This document shows positions 27,036 to 35,573 of a DNA stretch of 64,000 nucleotides, one piece after another (positions within the stretch are counted from its first letter, which is position 1; every line of letters starts with the position of its first letter). The DNA comes from Bosea sp. F3-2 (lineage in GTDB: Bacteria; Pseudomonadota; Alphaproteobacteria; Rhizobiales; Beijerinckiaceae). The position numbers and the translations under genes were made by a program. The notes below the pieces were generated by a model. That model did no database searches and was not told where the DNA came from. It worked only from the letters and a program-made list of their open reading frames with translations. The DNA lies in NCBI RefSeq assembly GCF_008253865.1, contig NZ_CP042331.1, positions 868,001 through 932,000 of the forward strand. Direction: 5' to 3'.

Positions 27036-28759
27036 GAGCCCTCTCCCGTTTCGGCCCGCGGCAATGCGAGGGTAAAGGCCGCCCCCTGGCCCGGCGCACA
27101 TTCGCACGCAACCGTTCCGCCATGTGCCACCGCCACGCTCTGCACCTTCGCGAGCCCCAGCCCCGTGCCCTTGGCCTTGGTGGTAAAGAACGGGTTGAAG
27201 ACCTCGCCGCGGATCGCGTCCGGAACGCCCGGTCCTTCATCGCGGATCGTCAGCGACACTGTGTCTGGATTCACGGCCAAGCTCGCGTAGATGGCGCCAC
27301 CCGAGGGCATGGCATCCATGGCATTCAAGACCAGATTGAGGCAGGCTTGGTGAAGCTGGTCGGGGTCGCCGCTGATCCTGGCGCCTCCGCTCTTGTCGTC
27401 GATGTGAAAGGTGATGCCGCGCCGGGAAAGTTCGGCCGTCGCGATGGCAGCAACCCGGTCAATGACATTGCGCAGCGGGAATCTGCTGCGCACGAGCGGC
27501 CTCGGCTGAGCGAAGTCGAGAAAGTCGCGCATCAAGGTCTCGATCCGGCGAACCTCGTCGATGACATAGCCGAGCATCTTCCCCTCGGTGGCACCGAGCT
27601 TGGAGCGATTGCGCACCACCTCCGTCGATGTCTTGATGATGCCGAGCGGGTTACGGACCTCGTGCGCGATCACCATCGCCGCCTGCCCGAGCGCCGAAAG
27701 CCGGTCGCGGCGGCGCAGTTCCATTTCGAGATCCTGCAGCTTGCCCAGCTGCTCGGCCATGCCGTTGAAGCCTGCGGCGAGCTGCGCGATCTCGCGACCG
27801 CCGCCGACCGTGACGCGCTGGCCGAAATCACCCGCTGCAATTGCCCTGACGCCGCGTGTCAAAGCACGCAACGGCCGCGCGAGCAGCTCCGACATCAATA
27901 TGCCGACGACGATCGCTATGCAGCTTCCGAACAGGAATATGCCGAGGAACAGCCGCTCGCGGCTGAGCTGTTCGAAGAAGCCCGCATCGCTGCGCAGGCC
28001 GATGAAGCTGATCGCCGCGAGCTTGCCGTCTATGCCACGAAAGCCGGTATAAATGGCTCTGTAGGCGCCCCTTTCGGCGTTCGGATCGAAGATTTCTTCC
28101 TCGCCGGCATCGAGCCTCGCCAGGATCGCCTTGGGCACGACGATCTCCCGATCGCTCTGCGTCTGCACGATCGGTTCGAGCTCGCCGTCGAAATCGGAGA
28201 ACAAGCGCACGTCGAGCGACGTGACCACCTTGATTCCGCCCAGGTAATTGTCGTCGAGCCATGAGCCCACGAGAAGGTTGGCGGATTGCCCGTTGATCTG
28301 AATAGACTGGACGGCGCCCGCCATGATCCAGCGCCGGCCGTCGGCAACGATCTTGAACAATCCCTGCCCCGTCTTCTCGGGCAGAGACCCGACCGACGAG
28401 AAACGGCGTGAGGAGAAGATGATTTCCCCGCCGGGTCGATAGACCGCCATGAGATCGTAGCCGACCGAGCTCAGCACACCGAATTCGCGCTCGACCGTAT
28501 GCTGCATCTTGATGTCGTTCGGGCTCCGTTCCAGCCGGCTCCCGATGACACCGGCAACGCGCTGCGCCTCCTGCGCGGCTTCGGCGACCTCCAGCCCGAA
28601 GAAGCGCGAAGTCTCGCCCAGCCAATGCGCGACATTGTCCTCGAACGCATTGGAGATCAGCTTCGCCGCGACAAAGGCCGATGCCAGCATCGCCGGCACG
28701 ATGACCAGCAGGAAGCCGATCACCAGCCTGAGCCTGAGCGTGGTCATCCGTGTAGGCAC
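27032..28759 (-). CDS. Membrane sensor histidine kinase
   Basis: 575 aa. Two membrane helices (about 10-32 and 283-305) enclose a periplasmic sensor of about 250 residues that looks like a Cache-type domain. HAMP follows (about 305-360), then HisKA with phospho-acceptor His366 in MVIAHEVRNPLG and HATPase_c with N box NLVLNAMDAMP, G1 DEGPGVP, FFTTKAKGTGLGLA and a normal C-terminus. It resembles the DctB/ZraS class that pairs with NtrC-type regulators. Its stop overlaps the regulator start by 4 nt, so translation is coupled. It begins 61 nt after the DUF2147 gene in the same direction. Confidence 0.92.
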   Translation of the reverse strand: MPTRMTTLRLRLVIGFLLVIVPAMLASAFVAAKLISNAFEDNVAHWLGETSRFFGLEVAEAAQEAQRVAGVIGSRLERSPNDIKMQHTVEREFGVLSSVGYDLMAVYRPGGEIIFSSRRFSSVGSLPEKTGQGLFKIVADGRRWIMAGAVQSIQINGQSANLLVGSWLDDNYLGGIKVVTSLDVRLFSDFDGELEPIVQTQSDREIVVPKAILARLDAGEEEIFDPNAERGAYRAIYTGFRGIDGKLAAISFIGLRSDAGFFEQLSRERLFLGIFLFGSCIAIVVGILMSELLARPLRALTRGVRAIAAGDFGQRVTVGGGREIAQLAAGFNGMAEQLGKLQDLEMELRRRDRLSALGQAAMVIAHEVRNPLGIIKTSTEVVRNRSKLGATEGKMLGYVIDEVRRIETLMRDFLDFAQPRPLVRSRFPLRNVIDRVAAIATAELSRRGITFHIDDKSGGARISGDPDQLHQACLNLVLNAMDAMPSGGAIYASLAVNPDTVSLTIRDEGPGVPDAIRGEVFNPFFTTKAKGTGLGLAKVQSVAVAHGGTVACECAPGQGAAFTLALPRAETGEGS

Positions 28760-28820
28760 GACAAGCCCCGGAACGCCGTTCGGCCCCCTCCCCGTTCTGC
28801 CTTTCGTGATCTCGCGGCCG

Positions 28821-29249
28821 TCACGGCTGCCTCGTCCAGGTATCGTCGTCGCAGATCAGGCCGCCGAGGACGCAGCCGCGCACCACCAGTGAACTCGGCG
28901 CCGCCAGCTCCAGCGTCGTGCGGTAAGTCTTGCCATCGGCGGGATTATAGCCGCTGCCTGCCAACTTCCCATTCTCGCCCGGAGCAAAGCCGCTCAGAAC
29001 CTGGATGCCGAGGAGCGAGCGAGCGCGCAGCTTCGCGTCAGGATTGAATTGGTCGAATCGCGGCTCCTTCAGCCAGACGATCCGACCGCACAGCGCGGCG
29101 CCGCAGCGGGCGATCGCGATCTCCGACTCCCCGTCGGAATCGCGCCAGCGGCCGACGACATCCGCCATCGAGTCGGCGCTGGCCGGCAGAGCCCCCATGA
29201 GCGCGGCGGCGACGAGCGCGATCCCCAAGCTACGGCTGCTCATTCTCAT
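28821..29249 (-). CDS. DUF2147 small exported protein
   Basis: 142 aa with a signal peptide (residues 5-26, ALPASADS). The mature part has the DUF2147 pattern: VVGRWRDSDGESEIAIARCG, CGRIVWLKEP, then a G-K-x-Y-R segment and a conserved C-G-x-x-C region. The family is of unknown function, small periplasmic or secreted beta proteins. It overlaps the end of the upstream transporter gene by 20 nt. Both ATG 29249 and ATG 29243 are possible; GGGGAGA directly precedes the first. Confidence 0.8.
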   Translation of the reverse strand: MRMSSRSLGIALVAAALMGALPASADSMADVVGRWRDSDGESEIAIARCGAALCGRIVWLKEPRFDQFNPDAKLRARSLLGIQVLSGFAPGENGKLAGSGYNPADGKTYRTTLELAAPSSLVVRGCVLGGLICDDDTWTRQP

Positions 29250-29637
29250 TCTCCCCGCCGAGCAGGACCACTCCGGCGATGATCAAGGCAATGCCAACGG
29301 CGCGCAGCAGATCGATCCGTTCGCCGAAGGCCGCCCAGGCGAACAAAGGCACGGTGATATAGACCAATCCGGTCATCGGAAAGGCACGGCTGAGCGGCAT
29401 GTCGCGCAGGATCGCCATCCAGACCACGAAGGTTCCGAGATAGCCGACGACGGCAAGCCAGACGCCGGGAAGCTCCATGGACCGCGTCAGCATCGCAAGG
29501 CCGAAATCCGTGTCGCCGAGCCCGTCGGCTCCCCATTTGAAGGCGAGCTGCGTTCCCGTGTCGAGCCCGATGAAGGCCAGCCAGATTGCAAGCTGGCGCC
29601 AGCGCGAGGGCGCTTCGGCAGGTGTGAGGACACTCAT
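29230..29637 (-). CDS. Small 4-TM DMT-superfamily transporter (SMR/EamA half-size), second copy
   Basis: 135 aa with four hydrophobic helices at about 20-36, 52-72, 76-98 and 103-123. Size and Ala/Gly/Leu helices match EmrE, SugE and the ArnE/ArnF flippase subunits; QLAFKWGADGLGD resembles QLCLKLGADRLP of the first copy in this operon (31654-32016), so the two are probably paralogues acting as a heterodimer. The start codon overlaps the GNAT stop as ATGA (29637-29634). Substrate unknown; the neighbours suggest an amine-containing or lipid-linked product. Confidence 0.75.
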   Translation of the reverse strand: MSVLTPAEAPSRWRQLAIWLAFIGLDTGTQLAFKWGADGLGDTDFGLAMLTRSMELPGVWLAVVGYLGTFVVWMAILRDMPLSRAFPMTGLVYITVPLFAWAAFGERIDLLRAVGIALIIAGVVLLGGENENEQP

Positions 29638-30794
29638 GCGGCTTTCTTTCCGGCGTGTTCGGCAAGATCGGGATCGAAGCGGTCGAAGCCGAGCCAGGGG
29701 CTCAAGCGACGCAGCGCCCATTGCAGGGGCGCGCGGCGATGGCGGACATGGATGGCGGAGGGAACGAGCCGGCTGCCGAAACGCAGCTTGGATGCGTAGG
29801 CAGTCTGGCCACTCTGGAACAGGCGAATGCCGCGTTCGAGACAGAAGCGCACATTCGCCATCCAGCTCACGACATAGAGATTGTGCTCGCGTGCGAGCGG
29901 GTAGCGCATCCCGAGGAACTTATCGATGACGCGTTCGGTCTCGACCAGCAGCAGGTTGAACGCCGCAAGCTCGCCTCCGATCCAGTAGAGCGCGAAAACG
30001 GCCCGCTCGCCCAGGGCCTGCGAGATCCCGGCGAAATAGCCAGGCGGCAGGAGTTCGAGCTCGCCATAGTCCAGGCCGCTCTGCGCGCGCGTGGATTCGT
30101 AGAGGGCGTCGATCTCCTGCTCGAGCCCGGCGATGTCGGTGCGGAACTCGATCCGGACATCGCCTGCCTTGGCGAGCTTGCGCCTGATGTCCTTGCGCGT
30201 CGCCGCAGACAGCGATGCCAGATAGGTGGCTTCGTCCCGGAAAGGCAGGTCGAGCACGGCGACCGGCAGGCTGGCCAAGCGCGCGAAACCTGCCCGGGAG
30301 AGGAAGGCGCCGGCCTCCCGCTCCGGCTCCGGCGCCAGATCCTTCCAGACGACGAGATGCGCACCCTCAGTCGCGGCCTGCCGCTGCAGCGTTTCAGCCA
30401 GTTTCTGAAAGGTGTCAGCACGGCCGGCGGCATCCAGCCGTGGCGAAAAGCCGAGATGGCAGCGCTCGCCATAGGGAGAGCCGACGCAGAGAGCCTTGAG
30501 GACGACAAGTCCCGGCAGATGGCGGAACAGCGCATCCCCAAGCCCGCGCAACCGGCCTTGAAGGGGCGTATCGAGCCGGTAGTCCAGCCGGAAGAAGGGC
30601 GCGACCCCGACCACCTCACCTTGCGTCTCGACGACGATCGCCGCCATGCGCAGCCCGATTCCGGAAGAAGCTGCAGCCGCCTCGCAGGCGCTGTAATAGA
30701 CGTGGCACTCCGCCTCGCCGGGCAGGCACGCATCCCAAGCCGCGGGATCGATTGCGGCCACGCTTCCAACGATCCGGGCGGCAGGCGCGCTCAT
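29634..30794 (-). CDS. FemAB/CelD-like GNAT-fold acyltransferase
   Basis: 386 aa. A tandem acyltransferase layout with an N-terminal half recognised by CHVYYSACEAA and a C-terminal GNAT half holding LDYGELELLPPGYFAGIS, ELAAFNLLLVETERVIDKFL and GIRLFQSGQTAYASKLRFGS. The last is like the C-terminal motif of the FemAB/PEP-CTERM-associated/BcsL GNAT clade. Such enzymes transfer amino-acid or acyl groups onto peptides, lipids or polysaccharides. The precise acceptor cannot be read from the sequence. It overlaps the hydrolase stop and the following transporter start, each by ATGA. Confidence 0.75.
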   Translation of the reverse strand: MSAPAARIVGSVAAIDPAAWDACLPGEAECHVYYSACEAAAASSGIGLRMAAIVVETQGEVVGVAPFFRLDYRLDTPLQGRLRGLGDALFRHLPGLVVLKALCVGSPYGERCHLGFSPRLDAAGRADTFQKLAETLQRQAATEGAHLVVWKDLAPEPEREAGAFLSRAGFARLASLPVAVLDLPFRDEATYLASLSAATRKDIRRKLAKAGDVRIEFRTDIAGLEQEIDALYESTRAQSGLDYGELELLPPGYFAGISQALGERAVFALYWIGGELAAFNLLLVETERVIDKFLGMRYPLAREHNLYVVSWMANVRFCLERGIRLFQSGQTAYASKLRFGSRLVPSAIHVRHRRAPLQWALRRLSPWLGFDRFDPDLAEHAGKKAA

Positions 30795-31642
30795 TCCGCT
30801 GCGACGACGCGCAGCTCCGTCGCCCTCTCCCGGACTTCCGTCTTCGCGAGCCGTGCCGCAAGGGCCAGCGAGCGCTCGACGACGATGTCGCGCTGCTGGT
30901 CGATCGTCACGAGATGATAGCTGTCATCGAGAATCACGGCATCGACCAGGCCGCCGAGCCGACGCTGGATGTAGAACGCGTTCGACAGGCTGGCGATATC
31001 GTCCTCGCGCGCATGGACGAGCAATGCCGGGCAGGTGATTGCCGGCATCTCGCGTCGCGTCCGGTCGATCAGCGCCCACATCTCCCGGAGGGCACCTGAC
31101 GGCGTGCCGAGCAGGCCGGCCTCGGAACTGTCGCCGCGCGTGATCGCGGTGGTGATCACGGCGCGCGTGCGCAGATCCTTGATGCCATAGGGCTCCCGCT
31201 CGACGAAGCTGTAGCGACGCCCGAAGGGCGTGTTGATCAGCCATTTCAGCAGGAAGGCGTAGCGCGGGATCGACCAGCCATCGTACCAGAGCGTCGGCGC
31301 GTAGAGAGCCAGGCCATCGACGGCATCGGGCCGCGCGGCGGCGACATGCATCGCCAGGACGGCGCCCATCGAAAGCCCACCGACAATGACGCGATCGCAG
31401 CTCAGGCGCATCCGGTCGAGCTCGTCCATGACGCTCCGGGCCCAATCGCGCCAGCCCGTGGCCAGCAGCTCGCTTTCCCCGGCACAATGACCGGCGAGCT
31501 GCGGGCAATGCACGGTGTGGCCGGCCTGAGCGAGCGCACGCGCCACCAGGCGCATCTCGATCGGGGTTCCGCTCAGACCGTGGATCAGAAGAAAGCCGGT
31601 CCGATCACCGGGATAGCGAAGGCTGAAATCGCGCGTCGTCAC
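30791..31642 (-). CDS. Alpha/beta-hydrolase (carboxylesterase/monoacylglycerol lipase type)
   Basis: 283 aa from GTG 31642, which lies 11 nt after the stop of the upstream transporter gene with GGAACGAGAC just before it. Oxyanion loop LLIHGLSGTP, nucleophile elbow GGLSMGAVLAM, acid in HAREDDIA and His in DDSYHLVTID make a complete triad. No signal peptide, so cytoplasmic. A lid-like helical insert (WYDGWSIPRYAFLLKW) suggests a hydrophobic ester or acyl substrate. It overlaps the GNAT gene by 4 nt, implying tight co-expression. The much longer open frame upstream is antisense to other genes. Confidence 0.82.
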   Translation of the reverse strand: MTTRDFSLRYPGDRTGFLLIHGLSGTPIEMRLVARALAQAGHTVHCPQLAGHCAGESELLATGWRDWARSVMDELDRMRLSCDRVIVGGLSMGAVLAMHVAAARPDAVDGLALYAPTLWYDGWSIPRYAFLLKWLINTPFGRRYSFVEREPYGIKDLRTRAVITTAITRGDSSEAGLLGTPSGALREMWALIDRTRREMPAITCPALLVHAREDDIASLSNAFYIQRRLGGLVDAVILDDSYHLVTIDQQRDIVVERSLALAARLAKTEVRERATELRVVAAE

Positions 31643-31653
31643 GTCTCGTTCCG

Positions 31654-32016
31654 TCAGACTGTTCGAGCGACGATGACCACGCCGCAGGTGATGAGGAAAG
31701 CACCGAGCCATTGCCGGGGACCGACGCGCTCGCCAAGCAGAACCGCGCTGGCGAAGGTGATGGCGAGGAAGTTGAGGCTGGCGATGGGAAAGGCGATCGA
31801 GAGCGGCACCTCGGCGAGGATCCGCAGCCAGATGAAGAACTCCGCCACATAGGTCAGCACGCCGGCCATCGCCCAGCCGGAGCGGCCAAGCGCGACGGTG
31901 AGCTCGCGCAGCCCCGCCCCCTGCGGCAACCGGTCGGCACCGAGCTTCAGGCAGAGCTGGCCGACGACGTCGCAGACAATCGACAGGATGAACCAGAGGA
32001 CGATGGTCAAGGTCAC
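31654..32016 (-). CDS. Small 4-TM DMT-superfamily transporter (SMR/EamA half-size), first copy
   Basis: 120 aa, four helices (about 3-22, 44-64, 70-90 and 98-118). The VGQLCLKLGADRLPQG loop and the PLSIAFPIASLNFL helix resemble small multidrug resistance and ArnE/F-type proteins. The start is ATG 32016, overlapping the arginase-like stop (ATGA). Two such half-size transporters in one operon normally form an asymmetric pair that flips or exports a compound made by the same operon. Confidence 0.78.
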   Translation of the reverse strand: MTLTIVLWFILSIVCDVVGQLCLKLGADRLPQGAGLRELTVALGRSGWAMAGVLTYVAEFFIWLRILAEVPLSIAFPIASLNFLAITFASAVLLGERVGPRQWLGAFLITCGVVIVARTV

Positions 32017-32936
32017 GGCAACACCCGCGCAAAGCAGTCGATGAGTTCGGCATTCACCCGGGCATTGACGGCAAGCTCTTCCGGAGAAGGTCGCAGCGGC
32101 GGCGGGTGGTCGAAGAAGGCGAGCGTCGCGCGGAACGGATCGGAGAAGCGCGGCTCCGACCAGTCGCCGCAGACATCGATCCCGACGATGCGGCGCGCCT
32201 CCGCCAGGCGCTCGATCGCGGAAAGCAGGTGGGCGAGCGGCAGATCGCCCTGATCCCAGTTGGTCAGCGCCTCGCCCCGCCCGAGAACGTCCTTGTCGAT
32301 GCTGAGCCAGATGGCCTTGGTCGGGATCGTGGCGACGAGGTCGTCGAGGAAATCAGCCCAATCCTCATCGGCCAGGTTGCGCCAATGCAGATGATTTCCT
32401 TCCTGCCGGAAACTCGCAGCGGTGCCGTACCGGCCCCAGACGCGGGAAGGCTCGTGCCGCCAAGGGTAGAGCGCGATCCGCTCCTCCGCGACCGCCCTGA
32501 GATTGGCGAACTGCCATTCCGGGCGCACGAGATCGCCGCTGCAGGGGCCGATGGTGATGACCTTGCGGACCTGGGGTAATTCCAGCGCCCGGTTGACCCA
32601 GGCGCCGCAATTGACCGTCGCCGGAAACCGCACCCAGTCGGGATGGTTGTCAAAATGGATAACCGTCACCGGCTCGGTGACTCTTCCGAGCAGCAGCGCC
32701 GCAAGGTGATGGAAGTCGCCGGAACCGTAGAAGTAGACCGGTGGTCCGCTCCCCTCCCTGTCCTCGGCGGCCAGCTGCGCGAGCAGGCTCGTGCGCGCTG
32801 CGTGGCTCGCCACGATGCGCAGGCGCGCGGCGAGATGCGCCGCGTCGATGCAGGAAGCTTCTCCCGCATCGATGCGGCGGCGCAGCGGCTCCTGGCGCGC
32901 GACGCTGCCATCGAGATCGATCACCTGCAGGCGCAA
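32013..32936 (-). CDS. Arginase/ureohydrolase-superfamily protein of unknown substrate
   Basis: 307 aa. Arginase-fold metal motifs are recognisable but divergent: GSGDFHH, HFDNHPDW (family usually DAHxD), SIDKDVL (usually SxDxDxxDP) and GIDVCGDWSE near the C-terminus. Enough acidic and His ligands remain for a metal site, so hydrolysis of a guanidino- or amidino-type C-N bond is possible, but substrate residues differ from arginase and agmatinase. TTG 32936 is the likely start (GGAGA 7-11 nt upstream); it follows the aminotransferase stop by 18 nt. Confidence 0.72.
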   Translation of the reverse strand: MRLQVIDLDGSVARQEPLRRRIDAGEASCIDAAHLAARLRIVASHAARTSLLAQLAAEDREGSGPPVYFYGSGDFHHLAALLLGRVTEPVTVIHFDNHPDWVRFPATVNCGAWVNRALELPQVRKVITIGPCSGDLVRPEWQFANLRAVAEERIALYPWRHEPSRVWGRYGTAASFRQEGNHLHWRNLADEDWADFLDDLVATIPTKAIWLSIDKDVLGRGEALTNWDQGDLPLAHLLSAIERLAEARRIVGIDVCGDWSEPRFSDPFRATLAFFDHPPPLRPSPEELAVNARVNAELIDCFARVLP

Positions 32937-32954
32937 AAGCCGTCTCCGGTCGGT

Positions 32955-34400
32955 TCAGGCGCCAGCCACGCGGGCAAAGAGCTGATCCAGGAGGGCGATC
33001 GCCAGATCGATCTCTTCGTAGCTCATGGTCAGAGCCGGCGCGAGCGTGATGACGTTCTTGTAGTAGCCGCCGATATCGAGCACGAGGCCGTAGCGCCGGC
33101 CATCGACCACCAGATCAGCCTTCATGCCCTCGTCGCACATCAGATCGACGAGGCGCTTAGACGGCGTGTAGCTGTCATGCGGCTCGCAGATTTCGATGCG
33201 CAAGGCCATGCCGAGGCCGTCGACCTCGCCGACGATCTTGTGCCGGCGCTTCAGCTCCTGCAGCCCGTCGAGGAAATACGCGCCCTTGGCCATGACCATG
33301 GTCTCGTAGTCTTCCTCCTGCATCATCTTCATCGCCTCGAGCGCGACGGCGGTGCCGAGCGGGTTGGCGTTGAAGGTCGAATGCGTGGAGCCCGGCGGGA
33401 AGACGGTCGGGTTGATCAGCGCTTCCTTGGCCCAGATGCCGGAGAGCGGGTTCAGCCCGTTGGTGACGGCCTTGCCGAAGACGATCACATCGGGCTGGAC
33501 GCCGAAATGCTCGATCGACCAGAGCTTGCCCGTCCGGTAGAAGCCCATCTGGATCTCGTCGACGACGAGCAGGATGTCGTGATCGTCGAGCACCTTCTTC
33601 AAGCCGGTGAAGAAGTTGGGGGGCGGAATGACGTAGCCGCCCGTGCCCTGAAGCGGCTCGACATAGAAGGCGGCATATTCGGCCTGGCCGACCTTGGGGT
33701 CCCAGACGCCGTTGTATTCGCTCTCGAAGAGCCGGGCGAACTGCTGCACGCAGTGCTCGCCATACTCTTCCTTGCTCATGCCCTTCGGCCCGCGGAAATG
33801 ATAGGGGAACGGGATGAAGTGAGCGCGCTCGCCGAAATGGCCGAAGCGGCGGCGATAGCGGTAGGACGAGGTGATGGCGGAGGCGCCGAGCGTGCGGCCG
33901 TGATAGCCGCCCTCGAAGGCGAACATCAGGCTCTTGCCGTTCGAGGCGTTGCGCACGAGCTTGAGTGAATCCTCGACCGCCTGGGCACCGCCGACGTTGA
34001 AATGGACGCGCCCCTTGGCGCCGAACTTGCGCTGCGCATCCTTGGCGATCATCGCCGCAAGCTCGATCTTCTCGCGATGGAGATACTGGCTCGCGACCTG
34101 CGGCAGCGTGTCGATCTGGCGCTTCAGTGCATTGTTGAGGCGCGGATTGGCGTAGCCGAAATTGACGGCCGAGTACCACATCTGCAGGTCGAGGAAGCGG
34201 TTACCGACCGCATCGAGCATGAAGGAGCCTTCACAGCCCGAGAAGATCTTCGGGAACTGCGTGTAGTGGACGGTGTCACCATGCGAGCAGAATTCGGCCT
34301 CGAGCGCGAGCAGGCGGGCCTCCTCGGCGGCAACCGAGGCCAGGTTCACCGCAGCAGAAGCGGCTGCGGTGCGGCCGTGCTGGGGAAATCCGTCATCCAT
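32955..34400 (-). CDS. Class III (omega/acetylornithine-type) aminotransferase
   Basis: 481 aa, fold-type I PLP enzyme. GGAQAVEDSLKLVRNASNGK binds the PLP phosphate, FEGGYHGRTLGASAIT and VDEIQMGFYRTGKLW are family signatures, and the Schiff-base lysine is Lys310 in FGKAVTNGLNP. Members move amino groups between an omega-amine or ornithine/GABA/diaminobutyrate-type donor and a keto acid. Here it is the second gene of the unusual operon; its start overlaps the HAD phosphatase stop by 8 nt. The product is not predictable, but an amine or diamine intermediate fits the arginase-like neighbour. Confidence 0.88.
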   Translation of the reverse strand: MDDGFPQHGRTAAASAAVNLASVAAEEARLLALEAEFCSHGDTVHYTQFPKIFSGCEGSFMLDAVGNRFLDLQMWYSAVNFGYANPRLNNALKRQIDTLPQVASQYLHREKIELAAMIAKDAQRKFGAKGRVHFNVGGAQAVEDSLKLVRNASNGKSLMFAFEGGYHGRTLGASAITSSYRYRRRFGHFGERAHFIPFPYHFRGPKGMSKEEYGEHCVQQFARLFESEYNGVWDPKVGQAEYAAFYVEPLQGTGGYVIPPPNFFTGLKKVLDDHDILLVVDEIQMGFYRTGKLWSIEHFGVQPDVIVFGKAVTNGLNPLSGIWAKEALINPTVFPPGSTHSTFNANPLGTAVALEAMKMMQEEDYETMVMAKGAYFLDGLQELKRRHKIVGEVDGLGMALRIEICEPHDSYTPSKRLVDLMCDEGMKADLVVDGRRYGLVLDIGGYYKNVITLAPALTMSYEEIDLAIALLDQLFARVAGA

Positions 34401-35085
34401 TGATCAAGTCCTTGATGTGATGGCTCGCTGCGGCCGGGACGACGCCAGTCAGCATGTCGTCCAGGATAGGGGCCGCTTCCGCGAGCCGGGAGAATGGGCG
34501 GTATTCCACCCCGGCCTGGTCGCAATGGGCGATCAGGCCGTTCTTGGCGAAGACGATGTCGGCGCGTTCGGCCAGGCAGAAATCGGACCGGCCGTCGCCG
34601 ACCAGGATGGTGGCGGGCCGCCCCAAGCTGCGAGCCACGCTGCATTTGCAGGTACCGCTGATGCAGCTGCCGTCACGGGCCGCGTGCGGCGAGGTCAAGC
34701 GCCAGCGATCCGCTCCAACCGGTTCGAGGTGATTGGCGATGACCGGCAGCCCGGCGAGCCCGGCCCGGCGCAGCACGGCATGGATCGTACGGTCGAGCCC
34801 GTCCGAAACCACGGTCACCGGCACGCCGTGGCGCTGGCAGACCCTGACGAAGAAGGCAAATCCCCAGTCGATCGCGAAGCTCTCGACGAAGCTGTCGAAG
34901 ACATCGGGCGCGGCGCGCAGCAGCGCGACCTGCCGCTCCATGCACTCCCGCGATCCGATTCGCCCCGCGACCCAGTCCTCCTCGATCGCTTCCCAACCCG
35001 GCTCGGCGAAGCGGGCCAGGACGCAGTCCGTCGTGTCCTTCTCTGAAATCGTTCCGTCGAAATCGACGATGGCCTGCCATTGCAT
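34393..35085 (-). CDS. HAD-IB phosphatase, MtnX-like
   Basis: 230 aa from ATG 35085. Motif I DFDGTISEKDTTD (nucleophile Asp8, general acid Asp10), motif II VVSDGLD, a CxC pair in SGTCKCSVARSL and motif III VGDGRSDFCLAERAD are all intact. The closest named relatives are MtnX (methionine salvage) and phosphoserine phosphatase, but no other methionine-salvage gene is in view, so it more likely removes a phosphate from an intermediate of this operon. In-frame ATG codons up to 35139 are alternative starts. First gene of the eleven-gene run. Confidence 0.83.
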   Translation of the reverse strand: MQWQAIVDFDGTISEKDTTDCVLARFAEPGWEAIEEDWVAGRIGSRECMERQVALLRAAPDVFDSFVESFAIDWGFAFFVRVCQRHGVPVTVVSDGLDRTIHAVLRRAGLAGLPVIANHLEPVGADRWRLTSPHAARDGSCISGTCKCSVARSLGRPATILVGDGRSDFCLAERADIVFAKNGLIAHCDQAGVEYRPFSRLAEAAPILDDMLTGVVPAAASHHIKDLING

Positions 35086-35192
35086 CTGCGCGGAAGCTCC
35101 GTTTCGCGGGGATGCCGTTGGCAAAGGCCATGCCATCATTCAGCGCATTGATTTAATTTGATTTTCTTGCGAACAGACGCGTTGGACGGCCC

Positions 35193-35207
35193 TCAAAATT
35201 GAGGCCA
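35193..35207 (-). promoter_or_regulatory. Candidate sigma54-type promoter of the eleven-gene run
   Basis: On the minus strand TGGCCTCAATTTTGA keeps the -24 TGGC and -12 TTG of the sigma54 consensus with correct spacing, but the invariant -12 GC is GA. The site sits in a locally AT-rich stretch (35140-35240) and overlaps an inverted repeat CCTCAA-aa-TTGAGG. The NtrC-type regulator in the same run makes it worth noting, but the match is weak. Confidence 0.3.
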
Positions 35208-35321
35208 CCATCAAAATTTGGAGTATTCGCACATCCTCGCCGAAGACGTTCAGCGACGAAGAAGTGATACGCCAACTCCGCAGCGACCGTTTGGGAACTC
35301 CAGCCCTCATCCTGAGGAGCG

Positions 35322-35448
35322 CCCCCGCCATTGCGAGCGCAGCGAAGCAATCCAGGGGGACGTAGAGCTCTGCCGCCCCTGGATTGCTTCGTCGCTTCGC
35401 TCCTCGCAATGACGGCTCCTGCGATCCAACCCGATCGGAAAACGCTAG
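35322..35448. repeat. Family B element, inverted and left-truncated, copy 2
   Basis: The right end, read on the minus strand, is CTAGCGTTTTCCGATCGGG then TTGGATCGCAGGAGCCGTC, matching the left end of the copy at 14115. The left terminal repeat is absent. TCATCCTGAGGAGC at 35307 and GCTCCTCAGGATGA at 35502 flank it as a further inverted pair. Confidence 0.7.
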
Positions 35449-35573
35449 ATGTCTCCTGAGCCTTCTGGAGCATCCTTCGAGACGCCATTCCTACCGGAAT
35501 GGCTCCTCAGGATGAGGGCTCAGTGAATTCTCAAGCGGTCTCTCCGCTACCGACGGGCGCCCCAAAAACCCGC

